Shown one piece after another: positions 17,534 through 25,574 of a stretch of 64,000 nt of DNA. Positions within the stretch are counted from its first letter, which is position 1. Every line of letters begins with the position of its first letter. Where the stretch lies: assembly GCA_002399405.1 (NCBI GenBank), contig DHDP01000016.1, positions 62,001 through 126,000 of the forward strand. The letters are read 5' to 3'. This DNA comes from Treponema sp. UBA4873 (GTDB lineage: Bacteria; Spirochaetota; Spirochaetia; Treponematales; Treponemataceae). The translations under genes and the position numbers were made by a program. A model generated the notes under the pieces. It was given only the letters and a program-made list of their open reading frames with translations, made no database searches and was not told the origin of the DNA.

Positions 17534-18010
17534 ATGAAAAGAATCATATTATTTGCCGCATTAGTGGTCGGATTGACCCTGTTCAGCACAGGGTGCTCTT
17601 CAAATGTTTCAGATGATTCATCTGATAAAAGTTCGGAAACAACGACGACTTCATCCGTTCTACAGTCGGATCTGTACGGTTCGTACTGGGGAACAATGAC
17701 GATGGGATCCACTGCATACGATTTGTGTTTTGTCGTCAGTGAAAGTTCCGCTGTTTTGTATTCAACTATGAGCAATTATTCGTATACAAATATTGTCTAT
17801 TCGGAATCTGACGGTACATGGACCGTTTCGGCTTATCATACCGATGCGGATACTTCTACGGCGACAGCTTCCGTTACCGGAACATTCACAGTTTCAGACG
17901 ATTCGTACACCTGTGTCGTAACCATGGGCGGCGGATACCATGTAACTGACACGCTTACCCGGGGAGATACATACGACGGTGAGTATGGTACAGATGTAAC
18001 ATCATACTGA
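17534..18010 (+). CDS. Small lipoprotein ahead of the TonB-dependent receptor
   Basis: A 158-residue protein with a lipoprotein signal (FSTGC, Cys21), a Ser/Thr-rich linker, and a compact beta-rich domain starting LYGSYWGTMTMGSTAYDL with many Tyr, Thr and Ser. I do not recognise the family. The operator before it and the TonB receptor after it suggest an outer-membrane ligand-capture lipoprotein, comparable in position to HmuY-like proteins. A similar-sized lipoprotein, also with a YGSW start to its domain, follows the receptor at 20089. ATG 17534 was chosen because AGAGG precedes it and the signal peptide starts there. Confidence 0.7.
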   Translation: MKRIILFAALVVGLTLFSTGCSSNVSDDSSDKSSETTTTSSVLQSDLYGSYWGTMTMGSTAYDLCFVVSESSAVLYSTMSNYSYTNIVYSESDGTWTVSAYHTDADTSTATASVTGTFTVSDDSYTCVVTMGGGYHVTDTLTRGDTYDGEYGTDVTSY

Positions 18011-18020
18011 TTTTTACAGC

Positions 18021-18061
18021 AACTGAATCAGTAGGGCTTGTTTTGTCATACTGATTCAGTT
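18021..18061 (+). terminator. Long hairpin between lipoprotein and TonB receptor
   Basis: AACTGAATCAGTA (18021-18033) pairs perfectly with TACTGATTCAGTT (18049-18061), followed by only TTT. It ends 17 bases before the receptor ATG. It may be a partial terminator that makes the lipoprotein more abundant than the receptor, or an mRNA 3'-end stabiliser. Confidence 0.6.
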
Positions 18062-18078
18062 TTATGAACGAGGATGTT

Positions 18079-20064
18079 ATGAAAATTAATAATAAAAAAA
18101 TCAGTACAATTTTTTACCTGCTTCTGTGCGTGATACCGGTGTCTGTGTATCCGGCTGATCAGTCTGAGGATTCTTCGGTCAGTGATTCGATCATTGTTGT
18201 AAGCGGTTCGAAGGTCGAAGAAAACAGCGAAGACGCAGTCGAGAAAGTTCAGGTGATTACTGCCGATGAAATAAAGAAAAACGGAGCCAAAACGCTCAGT
18301 GAGGCGGTAAAAGGAGTTTCCGGTATCGTGGTGACAGGTCATCCGACAGATTCTATAACTATGCAGGGATTTGATTCCGAGTATGTTAAGATTCTCGTAG
18401 ACGGAATTGCAGTAAGCGGAGACATAGGCGGCTCGGTGGCAGTCTATCAGATACCGGTAGAGGACATCGATCACATCGAAATTGTCCAGGGCGCCTCGTC
18501 CGCTTTGTACGGTTCGGATGCGATGGGCGGGGTAATAAATATAATAACAAAAAAGCATACGAAACAGAAAGCCGCGTTGTCGGGAAATTTAACGCAGGAG
18601 TTATCGAGCAGCATTCGTTCGTACACGGGCGGGAATATTTCGTTTTCCGGCGAGCATCTTTCTGCCGCACTGACAGGATCATTCGACTGGAGCAAAGGAC
18701 TTCAGCAGGATACGTATACGGCGCTTGTGGGCACCGTGTCTCAGTATCTTGTACCGTACAACCGGCTCGGATTTTTACGGGGGTCAGCGGATTGGACTGA
18801 TGAAACAGGTAAGATCGGGGTGTACGGTCTGTTTTCCGATTCGCTCCAGAAAACAAATACAACTGTCTATGAAACGATGGACTATCAATCAGACAGACTG
18901 GAGGCCGGTGTAACGGGGGAAAAAACGTTGTCCGAAGCCTGGAAATTGAGCGGTTTTTCCAGTATTAAATGGTATGCACTGGAAACGAATTTCACAAATT
19001 CCATATACGATGAACTGACGACGACTGATACGAAGTACCTTGATTCTGAAAGTGAAATACGTGCGTCATGGGATCCGAATCTTGTGAATTCAATTCTTTT
19101 TGGATTTAACGGAAATATTCAGACCGTCAAAGGCAGTTCGTTCGACGGGTCAAAAAAGCAGTTGCAGCTGAGTCTGTTTACCCAGGACACGGTTAATGTG
19201 CTTGGAAAAGATACGCTGTTCGCCGTTCCGGGAATACGTTTTGACGTATCGCCGTCGATAGACGGCAGTGAATTTCTGTATCAGCTGACTCCTAAATTAA
19301 GCCTTAGGTACAATCTTGGAGAAAGCACCGTTTTCCGGCTCTCGTACGGGATGGGATATAAGACGCCGACGCTCAAGCAGAAATACTGGATTTTTCTGCA
19401 TAATTATGCCGGCGGAGAGGGAAATTTTATTTTGTACGGAAATCCTGACCTGAAGCCTGAAACATCTCAGGGATTCAATGCAGGTGCCGAGCGGAAATTC
19501 GGTCCCCATATCAAATTATCCGTGTCATCGTATTTCAATTTCGTGCAGAATCTTATCGACACGGAAATTACCGGATACGATGGAACGCAGTATACACGCA
19601 CTTACGTAAATATCGGACAGGCAATTACGTACGGAGGCGATGCTGCTCTGAGTGGAACATTCGAGCGGCTTACGGTAAAAGTCGCGTATACGTACACCGG
19701 TGCAAAAGAGTACAGCTCAGAAAACGGAAGCTATATAGATTTACCACTGCGCGTTCCTCACCGTATTACGGTTTCGGCAGCATATATGGTACCCGTTATA
19801 GAAACGAGCATGGCTGCAAATGTTGAATGGAGTTCACCCGAACTCATCGATTACGATGCTCAGACTTATACACCTGATTATCTTATGGTCGGCGCGACAG
19901 CGGAAAAGAAATTCGGTCAAGGAAAATATGATGTTTATCTCCGTGTGGATAATATTCTTAACAATCTTAATTTCATAGAGAGCACGGCAGGAGATACGCA
20001 GGAAGAATATTTTGGACTGTATAACGGTACCGTATTTTCCATCGGCGCGCGTCTTCACATATAA
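18079..20064 (+). CDS. TonB-dependent outer-membrane receptor
   Basis: A 661-residue receptor: signal peptide ending YPADQ, a TonB-box-like SDSIIVVSGS, a plug domain (ITADEIKKNGAKTLSEAVKG, later YVKILVDGIAVSGD, IVQGASSALYGSDAMGGVIN) and a beta-barrel to the C terminus (VFSIGARLHI). The plug motif GSDAMGGVINIITKK is typical of siderophore, heme or cobalamin receptors. The barrel contains no FRAP/NPNL heme motif that I can see. ATG 18079 follows GAGG at the right distance; ATG 18064 is less likely. ExbB, ExbD and TonB follow in the same operon, so the whole energised uptake machine is local. Confidence 0.93.
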   Translation: MKINNKKISTIFYLLLCVIPVSVYPADQSEDSSVSDSIIVVSGSKVEENSEDAVEKVQVITADEIKKNGAKTLSEAVKGVSGIVVTGHPTDSITMQGFDSEYVKILVDGIAVSGDIGGSVAVYQIPVEDIDHIEIVQGASSALYGSDAMGGVINIITKKHTKQKAALSGNLTQELSSSIRSYTGGNISFSGEHLSAALTGSFDWSKGLQQDTYTALVGTVSQYLVPYNRLGFLRGSADWTDETGKIGVYGLFSDSLQKTNTTVYETMDYQSDRLEAGVTGEKTLSEAWKLSGFSSIKWYALETNFTNSIYDELTTTDTKYLDSESEIRASWDPNLVNSILFGFNGNIQTVKGSSFDGSKKQLQLSLFTQDTVNVLGKDTLFAVPGIRFDVSPSIDGSEFLYQLTPKLSLRYNLGESTVFRLSYGMGYKTPTLKQKYWIFLHNYAGGEGNFILYGNPDLKPETSQGFNAGAERKFGPHIKLSVSSYFNFVQNLIDTEITGYDGTQYTRTYVNIGQAITYGGDAALSGTFERLTVKVAYTYTGAKEYSSENGSYIDLPLRVPHRITVSAAYMVPVIETSMAANVEWSSPELIDYDAQTYTPDYLMVGATAEKKFGQGKYDVYLRVDNILNNLNFIESTAGDTQEEYFGLYNGTVFSIGARLHI

Positions 20065-20088
20065 TTTTATTAATCAATGGAGTTTGCG

Positions 20089-20502
20089 ATGAAAAAAAAC
20101 ATTTTTACTTTATTTGCTGCCGCAACTGTACTTCTGATTTCCGCCTGTTCGAATACGGCGGATACCGCAGATTCTTCCGGTACCGATTATCCGTTTGAAA
20201 CGATCTACGGAAGCTGGCAACGCAACGGAACTGTCGGCGCTATGGGAATAACCTACATGACTGCCGATGAAGATTATATGACGTGGACTATGAGCGGAAC
20301 GACGTATACATTTACATATGCGTATGAAAAGACGAAAAGCAGTGTTTATACTGTTACGTGGTATTTATATGACGAGGATACGGGAACTTCCGACAGCGCC
20401 GCCTATATGTCTTTTATTCTTGCATTTGAGGGAAATGATGACATCTATATGGCATATACAACGTCGACGTCCGGCGGTATGACAATGGAGCGTGTATCAT
20501 AA
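20089..20502 (+). CDS. Small lipoprotein after the TonB-dependent receptor
   Basis: A 137-residue lipoprotein (LISAC lipobox) with a short Asp/Thr/Ser linker and a domain beginning IYGSWQRNGTVGAMG that is rich in Tyr, Thr and Met. It is the second small lipoprotein flanking the receptor and could share a fold with the first, although identity is low by eye. No family is recognised. TGGAG precedes ATG 20089. A ligand-binding or receptor-accessory role is inferred only from position. Confidence 0.65.
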   Translation: MKKNIFTLFAAATVLLISACSNTADTADSSGTDYPFETIYGSWQRNGTVGAMGITYMTADEDYMTWTMSGTTYTFTYAYEKTKSSVYTVTWYLYDEDTGTSDSAAYMSFILAFEGNDDIYMAYTTSTSGGMTMERVS

Positions 20503-20531
20503 ATATTTTATTAATACGGAAGTGGTAAAAA

Positions 20532-21230
20532 ATGAACGGAACGGCTGAAACAATTCGGAGAATGATTTTTGATGGCGGTGTAATAAACTGGATCATAATT
20601 GCAGAATACGTCGTTATGCTCGCTGTTGTTGCTGAACGGATTGTTTTTTATGCGGCGACATCGTATAACCGGAAATTTCTTTACAGACGGCTTGATTCGC
20701 TGTCAGAAAGACCCGCTTCGGTACAGTCTGTTTTTCTGCAGAAATGGCCGAAACGGTATGGAAGATCGGCTCCTCTTATCGTTCTGCGGGAATTTACCGC
20801 ATATGAAAAAGAAGACGCTGCTGTGCTCAATGAGGCGGTGGACAGGCGCGTTTCGCAAATTTACAATGCGATGAATGCGCGGCTGGACATTTTGTCCCTT
20901 CTTGCGAATATTGCACCGCTGTGCGGACTGCTTGGAACGGTTACAGGACTCATGGCAGCTTTCGATCAGATACAGAAACTCGGCGGTTCCGTAAATATTC
21001 AGGCGCTTGCAGGAGGAATATGGAGCGCGATGATAACGACGGCAACAGGTCTGATAGCTGCAATTCCTGCGCTGACGGTCGGAAAATTATTCGAACTTGA
21101 AATGGAGCGGCGTATGAGTGATATTACAGTAACCCTTTCTTTGCTGAAGCAGCTGTATCGTCCCGATTGTCTTGATGGAGCGTTTACGGGGATGCCGAAT
21201 CCGTGTGAAGCTGCTGATAGAACTGTATAA
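20532..21230 (+). CDS. exbB: ExbB/MotA/TolQ-family proton channel subunit
   Basis: A 232-residue membrane protein with one helix near the N terminus (INWIIIAEYVVMLAVVAERI), a cytoplasmic loop, and the conserved pair of helices LDILSLLANIAPLCGLLGTVTGLMAAF and IWSAMITTATGLIAAIPAL, which is the hallmark of ExbB/TolQ. With ExbD it forms the proton-driven motor that powers TonB. The adjacent TonB-dependent receptor favours ExbB over TolQ or a motility motor. Confidence 0.9.
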   Translation: MNGTAETIRRMIFDGGVINWIIIAEYVVMLAVVAERIVFYAATSYNRKFLYRRLDSLSERPASVQSVFLQKWPKRYGRSAPLIVLREFTAYEKEDAAVLNEAVDRRVSQIYNAMNARLDILSLLANIAPLCGLLGTVTGLMAAFDQIQKLGGSVNIQALAGGIWSAMITTATGLIAAIPALTVGKLFELEMERRMSDITVTLSLLKQLYRPDCLDGAFTGMPNPCEAADRTV

Positions 21231-21242
21231 CAGGCGCAAGAA

Positions 21243-21650
21243 ATGAAAAACTACGTAAAACGGCATGAGCGTGTACCGACAGTGAGTATTACGTCGCTGA
21301 TAGATATTATTTTTATGCTCGTTATTTTTTTCATGATAGGTTCTACGTTTGATAAGACTGCTGTTCCTGTGTCATTACCGGCTTCTTCAACCGGTACTAC
21401 CGCACCGGTTCACACGCTCGGCGTAACTGTCGACAGAGCAGGTGTCGTGTATGTGAACGATCATGCGGTAAGCGACAGCGAACTGAGTTCGGTAATACGG
21501 TCCGCTCTGTCGAAAGAATCGAATAAAAACGCAGTTTTGTACAGCGATGAAACAGTACCGCTCGGCAAGATTGTTAAAATAATGGATGCGATGAATGCAG
21601 GAGGAGTGGAGAATGTTGCTGTTAAGACAAGCACAGCAGCAGAAGACTAA
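21243..21650 (+). CDS. exbD: ExbD/TolR-family protein
   Basis: A 135-residue protein with the canonical N-terminal segment VSITSLIDIIFMLVIFFMI, in which the aspartate of the single membrane helix is the proton-carrying residue, followed by a periplasmic domain. The start at ATG 21243 follows the ExbB stop by 12 bases. The last 38 bases overlap the TonB gene. Confidence 0.9.
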   Translation: MKNYVKRHERVPTVSITSLIDIIFMLVIFFMIGSTFDKTAVPVSLPASSTGTTAPVHTLGVTVDRAGVVYVNDHAVSDSELSSVIRSALSKESNKNAVLYSDETVPLGKIVKIMDAMNAGGVENVAVKTSTAAED

Positions 21651-22257
21651 AGCTGCAGTGATTCTGGTTTTTATATGCCTTGTCCTACTTCATGTTCCGC
21701 TGTTTTTTCTGCCGGCGAAAACACAGAAGAAAACAGGTAACGGCGGAATGATCACGAATTATGCCGTCATGAGCATTCAGGGGAGCATAGAACGCGTTCC
21801 GGCAAAGAAGAAAACTCAACAGCAAGTGCAGGCGAAAGTGTCTCCTGTCAGAAAATCACCCGTTGCAGAGGAATCTCCTGCGGTACCGGTACCTGAATAT
21901 ACATCATCTGACAGTACGGAAGGTGCAGAGGAAGAAACGTCGGCCGGAGGGACAGGTGAAGAAAACAGCCCGGCAGTCGGTACGGAAGATGTCCGCAGAA
22001 AAATAATCGGACAGATTCAGAAGCACAAGAAGTATCCGCTTGCGGCGAGAAAACGTTCGCTCGAAGGCGATGTTGAGCTTTCCTTTCTTGTCCATCCCGA
22101 CGGAACCGTACACGATATACAGGTAGTAAAATCAAATGCAGGCGTTCTTTTACGAGAGGCGGCAGTAAACTCGGTAAGATTATCTTTCCCTGTTGAAATA
22201 GAATTGGAAAATCCACTCTATATGGACGTGACATTACGATTCACATTGGAGAGATAA
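21613..22257 (+). CDS. tonB: TonB-family energy transducer
   Basis: A 214-residue protein with an N-terminal membrane helix (AAVILVFICLVLLHVPLFF), a periplasmic linker rich in Pro, Glu and Thr, and the C-terminal TonB domain: RRKIIGQIQKHKKYPLAAR, then LEGDVELSFLVHPDGTV and the final strand LYMDVTLRFTL. The YP and G-V-SF features are diagnostic. ATG 21613 follows GGAGTGGAG and lies inside the end of exbD. The linker is short, typical for a dedicated TonB. Confidence 0.9.
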   Translation: MLLLRQAQQQKTKAAVILVFICLVLLHVPLFFLPAKTQKKTGNGGMITNYAVMSIQGSIERVPAKKKTQQQVQAKVSPVRKSPVAEESPAVPVPEYTSSDSTEGAEEETSAGGTGEENSPAVGTEDVRRKIIGQIQKHKKYPLAARKRSLEGDVELSFLVHPDGTVHDIQVVKSNAGVLLREAAVNSVRLSFPVEIELENPLYMDVTLRFTLER

Positions 22258-22314
22258 AAGGTGCCGACGGAATGGCCTCGTTGTATTTAGGGAGGGCCGT
22301 GTACGGTAGACAGC

Positions 22315-22404
22315 GTCGGATACGGCAACGCAAGTAAGTTTGCATCCGCGTTCCGGGAAATAATGAACTGCAATCCGACTGAATACCGGCAGAAAGCCGT
22401 ATAA
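22315..22404 (+). pseudogene. Remnant of an AraC-family regulator (last 29 codons)
   Basis: Reading from 22315, the frame gives VGYGNASKFASAFREIMNC, then NPTEYRQKAV and a stop at 22402-22404. This is nearly identical to the end of the AraC regulator at 13747-14697 (VGYDNASKFASAFRGIMNC, NPVEYRQRAM). Nothing upstream in the 50 bases after tonB continues the homology. It shows that a second regulator gene once stood here and was deleted, or that part of the island was duplicated. It has no start codon of its own. Confidence 0.85.
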
Positions 22405-22422
22405 GCGGAGGAGGATAGAATT

Positions 22423-23067
22423 ATGAATCATACAATAAAAAAATTTTTCCAAAATACACGCAGGCCTGAAGGGTACGGCGGAAAGATTATGGTTTTTGTG
22501 ATGAACAGGGGGCATGCACCTCTTTCAAAATGGGGCTTTACATATCTGTCACCGCGGAAGGATGATTCCGTTCTCGACATAGGCTGCGGCGGCGGTGCGA
22601 ATATAGCGAAGCTTCTGAAAAAATGTGCCGACGGAACAGTCACCGGTATCGACTATTCTCAGGTAAGCGTGGATAAGGCGGCTTTTATTAATCGAAAGGC
22701 AGTTGCGGCAGGCAGGTGCATCATAGTACGGGGAAGTGTATCTGACCTTCCGTTCGAGGACGACACATTCAATCTGGTGACCGCCTTTGAAACAGTGTAT
22801 TTTTGGCCGGATATCGTCGATTCGTTCCGGAACGTTTACCGCGTACTGAAAAACGACGGTACTTTTTTTATCTGCAATGAGACCGACGGACAGAATAAAA
22901 ACGATCAGAGATGGACAGATATTATTGACGGGTTTACAATTTATACGGCGGATCAGCTTGCCGCATATCTGCGTGAAGCAGGGTTTTCGGAAACAGTAAT
23001 TGCCGGAAACGGGGACAAACACTGGGTATGTGTGATGGCGAAGAAGAAGGGGACAATACATATATGA
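22423..23067 (+). CDS. Class I SAM-dependent methyltransferase
   Basis: A 214-residue methyltransferase with motif I VLDIGCGGGANIAK near residue 45, the acidic GIDYSQVSVDKA after strand 2, and LPFEDDTFNLVTAFETVYFW as motif post-II/III. It resembles UbiE-like small-molecule methyltransferases. The substrate is unknown. Its place after the TonB operon suggests modification of a metal ligand, or of the compound taken up. The stop overlaps the next gene (ATGA). Confidence 0.85.
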   Translation: MNHTIKKFFQNTRRPEGYGGKIMVFVMNRGHAPLSKWGFTYLSPRKDDSVLDIGCGGGANIAKLLKKCADGTVTGIDYSQVSVDKAAFINRKAVAAGRCIIVRGSVSDLPFEDDTFNLVTAFETVYFWPDIVDSFRNVYRVLKNDGTFFICNETDGQNKNDQRWTDIIDGFTIYTADQLAAYLREAGFSETVIAGNGDKHWVCVMAKKKGTIHI

Positions 23068-24011
23068 AAATACTTATCTACGGCGCCGGTGTCATAGGAT
23101 GCGAACTGGCTCATATGCTTATAAAAGCGGGGAATGAGGTAACACTTCTTGCGCGCGGTGAATGGAAAAAAATTCTTGAGGAACGGGGACTTGTTATCAG
23201 ACACGCCGTACAATTATATACGACGAAGGACTATCCCGCCGTACTGGGGCAATTGCGTAGTGATGATGTTTTTGATCTTATTTTTGTCGTTATGCAGTAC
23301 AGTCAGCTTCCTGCAGTACTTCCTGTTCTGGCGGTTAATAAAACGAAACATATTGTCTTTATAGGGAACAATATGAATGCGGCGGAGACCGAAGCAGCGC
23401 TCATACGGAACGATGCAGGCAGAGATGTTGCTTTCGGTTTCCAGGGAACCGGCGGAAGACGTGAAAACGGTAAGGTTGTAAGTGTTCATGCAGGCGTCGG
23501 TATGACGATAGGATGTCTGCATAATCAGGTTGAAGGGAAGTTCAGAGACCTTATCCGGACCGCATTTTCCGGAGTCAGATACCGTCTTACATGGGAATCC
23601 GATATGGACGCATGGCTCAAATGCCACGCTGCGCTTATACTTCCCATCGCATACGTCTGTTATGCGGTTGACTGCCGGCTTCCGCGTGCCTCGAAGAAAC
23701 TGATTTCCGATTCTATTGACGCAACAAAAGAAGCATTCGCAATGATAAAAAAACTCGGTTACGGTATATATCCCGAAGGCATGGACGAATATTCTCAGGA
23801 AAAACAGGGACAGTGGTTTCTGGTTCTTCGTTTCCTTGCGAAAACTCCGTTGGGAAGACTCGCCGCGAGCGACCACTGCCGGCACGCGGTCATAGAAATG
23901 CAGCTGCTTGACGAATCGTTCGAAAAGCTGAGGAAACAATCGGGAACGGACATGCCCGCGTGGGACAGACTGCGGGCGGCGGGATATCCGCATGAAATAG
24001 ACGCGGAATAA
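23064..24011 (+). CDS. Ketopantoate-reductase-like (PanE/ApbA) NAD(P)-dependent enzyme
   Basis: A 315-residue protein with an N-terminal Rossmann motif MKILIYGAGVIGCELAHML and the ApbA-type layout: the segment FIGNNMNAAE in the middle and a helical C-terminal domain with LILPIAYVCYAVDC. The family includes 2-dehydropantoate 2-reductase, but many members in uptake clusters are uncharacterised reductases. ATG 23064 overlaps the methyltransferase stop by 4 bases. A role in processing an imported chelate is possible; pantothenate synthesis is less likely in this context. Confidence 0.75.
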   Translation: MKILIYGAGVIGCELAHMLIKAGNEVTLLARGEWKKILEERGLVIRHAVQLYTTKDYPAVLGQLRSDDVFDLIFVVMQYSQLPAVLPVLAVNKTKHIVFIGNNMNAAETEAALIRNDAGRDVAFGFQGTGGRRENGKVVSVHAGVGMTIGCLHNQVEGKFRDLIRTAFSGVRYRLTWESDMDAWLKCHAALILPIAYVCYAVDCRLPRASKKLISDSIDATKEAFAMIKKLGYGIYPEGMDEYSQEKQGQWFLVLRFLAKTPLGRLAASDHCRHAVIEMQLLDESFEKLRKQSGTDMPAWDRLRAAGYPHEIDAE

Positions 24012-24039
24012 AATTGTGATTAATTTTTAAGAGGCTCAT

Positions 24040-24822
24040 ATGCAGAAAGTGAATTACGGAAACTGGGTACCGGAAAAAATGCTGGTACTGTACTGGATTA
24101 TATCGGTGCTGTTCGGGGTGCTGTTCACAGCAGGATGCGTTTTCGCGTGGAAATTTCCGGTTGTACTGTTCACAGGAATATTGTTCTTTCTCATGCTTGC
24201 GTCCGCCTTGTACATGCAGCTCTGCCATCATATATTTTCATTCACCGGCGGAAAGTTAATGGCAAAGGTTCACGACTATCTGCTTGAAAAAATGGAGTGG
24301 GACGGCAGCGGTACACTGATTGATATCGGCTGCGGTTCCGGAGCCGTAACAATAAAATGCGCAAAAAAATATCCCGCCGCCCGGATTACGGGAATTGATT
24401 ACTGGGGAAAGACGTGGAACTATGCCAAAGAGCAATGCGAGCGCAACGCAGAAGCCGAAGGCGTAAAAGATCGTATCAGTTTCATAAAAGGAGATGCGGC
24501 GGTGCTCCCGTTTCCCGTCGGGACGTTCGATGCTGCCGTCAGCAATTTCGTTTTTCACGAGGTCATGTCCCAGAGCGACAAACGCCTCGTCGTGCGCGAA
24601 GCACTGCGCGTGGTAAAGAAAGGCGGGCGGTTTGCTTTTCATGATCTTTTCGAACACAAAGAATTGTACGGTGATATGCATGAGTTTGTTGAAGAACTGA
24701 GAACGGAAGGATATACGGAAATAGCGTACGAGCCTCACACGGAAAAACTTGCGGTAATACCGGACGTCGTGAAAGCTCCGTGGATGCTCAGCGGGCTTGG
24801 GTTGTTGTACGGACGGAAATAA
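24040..24822 (+). CDS. Membrane-anchored SAM-dependent methyltransferase
   Basis: A 260-residue protein with two N-terminal membrane helices (LVLYWIISVLFGVLFTAG and a second near residue 45-58), then a class I methyltransferase domain with motif I LIDIGCGSGAVTIKC near 88, GIDYWGKTWNYAKEQ, and LPFPVGTFDAAVSNFVFHE. The membrane anchor is unusual for the fold. It may be related to the methyltransferases found beside ABC/ECF uptake genes in anaerobes. Substrate unknown. Confidence 0.82.
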   Translation: MQKVNYGNWVPEKMLVLYWIISVLFGVLFTAGCVFAWKFPVVLFTGILFFLMLASALYMQLCHHIFSFTGGKLMAKVHDYLLEKMEWDGSGTLIDIGCGSGAVTIKCAKKYPAARITGIDYWGKTWNYAKEQCERNAEAEGVKDRISFIKGDAAVLPFPVGTFDAAVSNFVFHEVMSQSDKRLVVREALRVVKKGGRFAFHDLFEHKELYGDMHEFVEELRTEGYTEIAYEPHTEKLAVIPDVVKAPWMLSGLGLLYGRK

Positions 24823-24850
24823 ACAGAGTGTATTACAGCAGAGGACAGCT

Positions 24851-25015
24851 TTGATCGTCGTAGGAGAAAGTGAAGGCGGTTTGCGTACCGCGTTGACAAT
24901 TGCCGGAATTCTTCTGCGGATGCTGTATGTTGTTGAACGGACGTTTCCGAAGGAGTGCAGCAAAGTACGTGAAGAAGCACTGCAGCTTGTTTTTCCATGG
25001 ATGAAGGGTGTATAA
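24851..25015 (+). pseudogene. Short ORF, possible remnant of a larger gene
   Basis: A TTG start after GAGGA would give a 54-residue peptide (LIVVGESEGGLRTALTIAG, then ILLRMLYVVERTFP... and FPWMKGV). Its codon use looks coding and it ends cleanly before the SPOR gene. The helical, amphipathic character recalls the C-terminal end of a TetR-type regulator, so it may be a leftover of one. I cannot confirm a family, and a genuine small protein is possible. Confidence 0.35.
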
Positions 25016-25060
25016 AAGACAGTATATCTGGAAGAATACAGGGGAGCAGGCTGTTTTAAA

Positions 25061-25447
25061 ATGAAATCGGGCGAAGTATTGAAATGCTGGCTGATCGTTA
25101 TTTTTTTGCTTGTGAATAGTACAGTCCGTTATAAAGTCTTTGCCGATGACAAGGACAGTTTGTTTACGGTAAGTCCGGGAACAGTGCGGAATATTTGCGA
25201 ATCGACAGATAATCATGACTATGAAACGGCCTATCAGGTGGGAGCATTTAAAAAATCGGAAAATGCAGAGTTGCTTGCAAAAAAATTACTGTCACAGGGA
25301 TTTTACGGTGAGATCAGAAAGAAGACTGTACATGGATATGATTTTTTTGTCGTGACAGTTGCGAAAGAACAGAATCCTTTTATTGACAGGGAACGGGAAC
25401 TTCTCGACGCAGGGTATAGTTCTTTTCCTGTTGAGGTGGAATATTAA
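25061..25447 (+). CDS. Exported SPOR-domain-like protein
   Basis: A 128-residue protein with a hydrophobic N-terminal signal (CWLIVIFLLVNSTVRY) and a C-terminal SPOR-like repeat: YQVGAFKKSENAELLAKKLL, then SQGFYGEIRKKTVHGYDFF and VVTVA. SPOR domains bind denuded glycan in septal peptidoglycan. Here a single domain forms almost the entire mature protein. It is the last gene of the plus-strand island, and the next gene converges. Its ribosome site is weak. Confidence 0.7.
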   Translation: MKSGEVLKCWLIVIFLLVNSTVRYKVFADDKDSLFTVSPGTVRNICESTDNHDYETAYQVGAFKKSENAELLAKKLLSQGFYGEIRKKTVHGYDFFVVTVAKEQNPFIDRERELLDAGYSSFPVEVEY

Positions 25448-25574
25448 TAATTATGCTTTCCGATTTTCCGCAAGCCGGGGACAGACCGGCACGACCCGCT
25501 TATCCCGCGTTTCAGAGTCTTTTGATTTGTAACTTTCGGATAGTTCCGTCCTTTGCCTGTCTCTCCCGTTGTTC
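25448..25574. other. Convergent intergenic gap
   Basis: This 127-base gap separates two converging genes. I see no strong hairpin with a T run on either strand, only a short CCGG-type repeat near 25483. Nothing else is recognisable. Confidence 0.4.
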
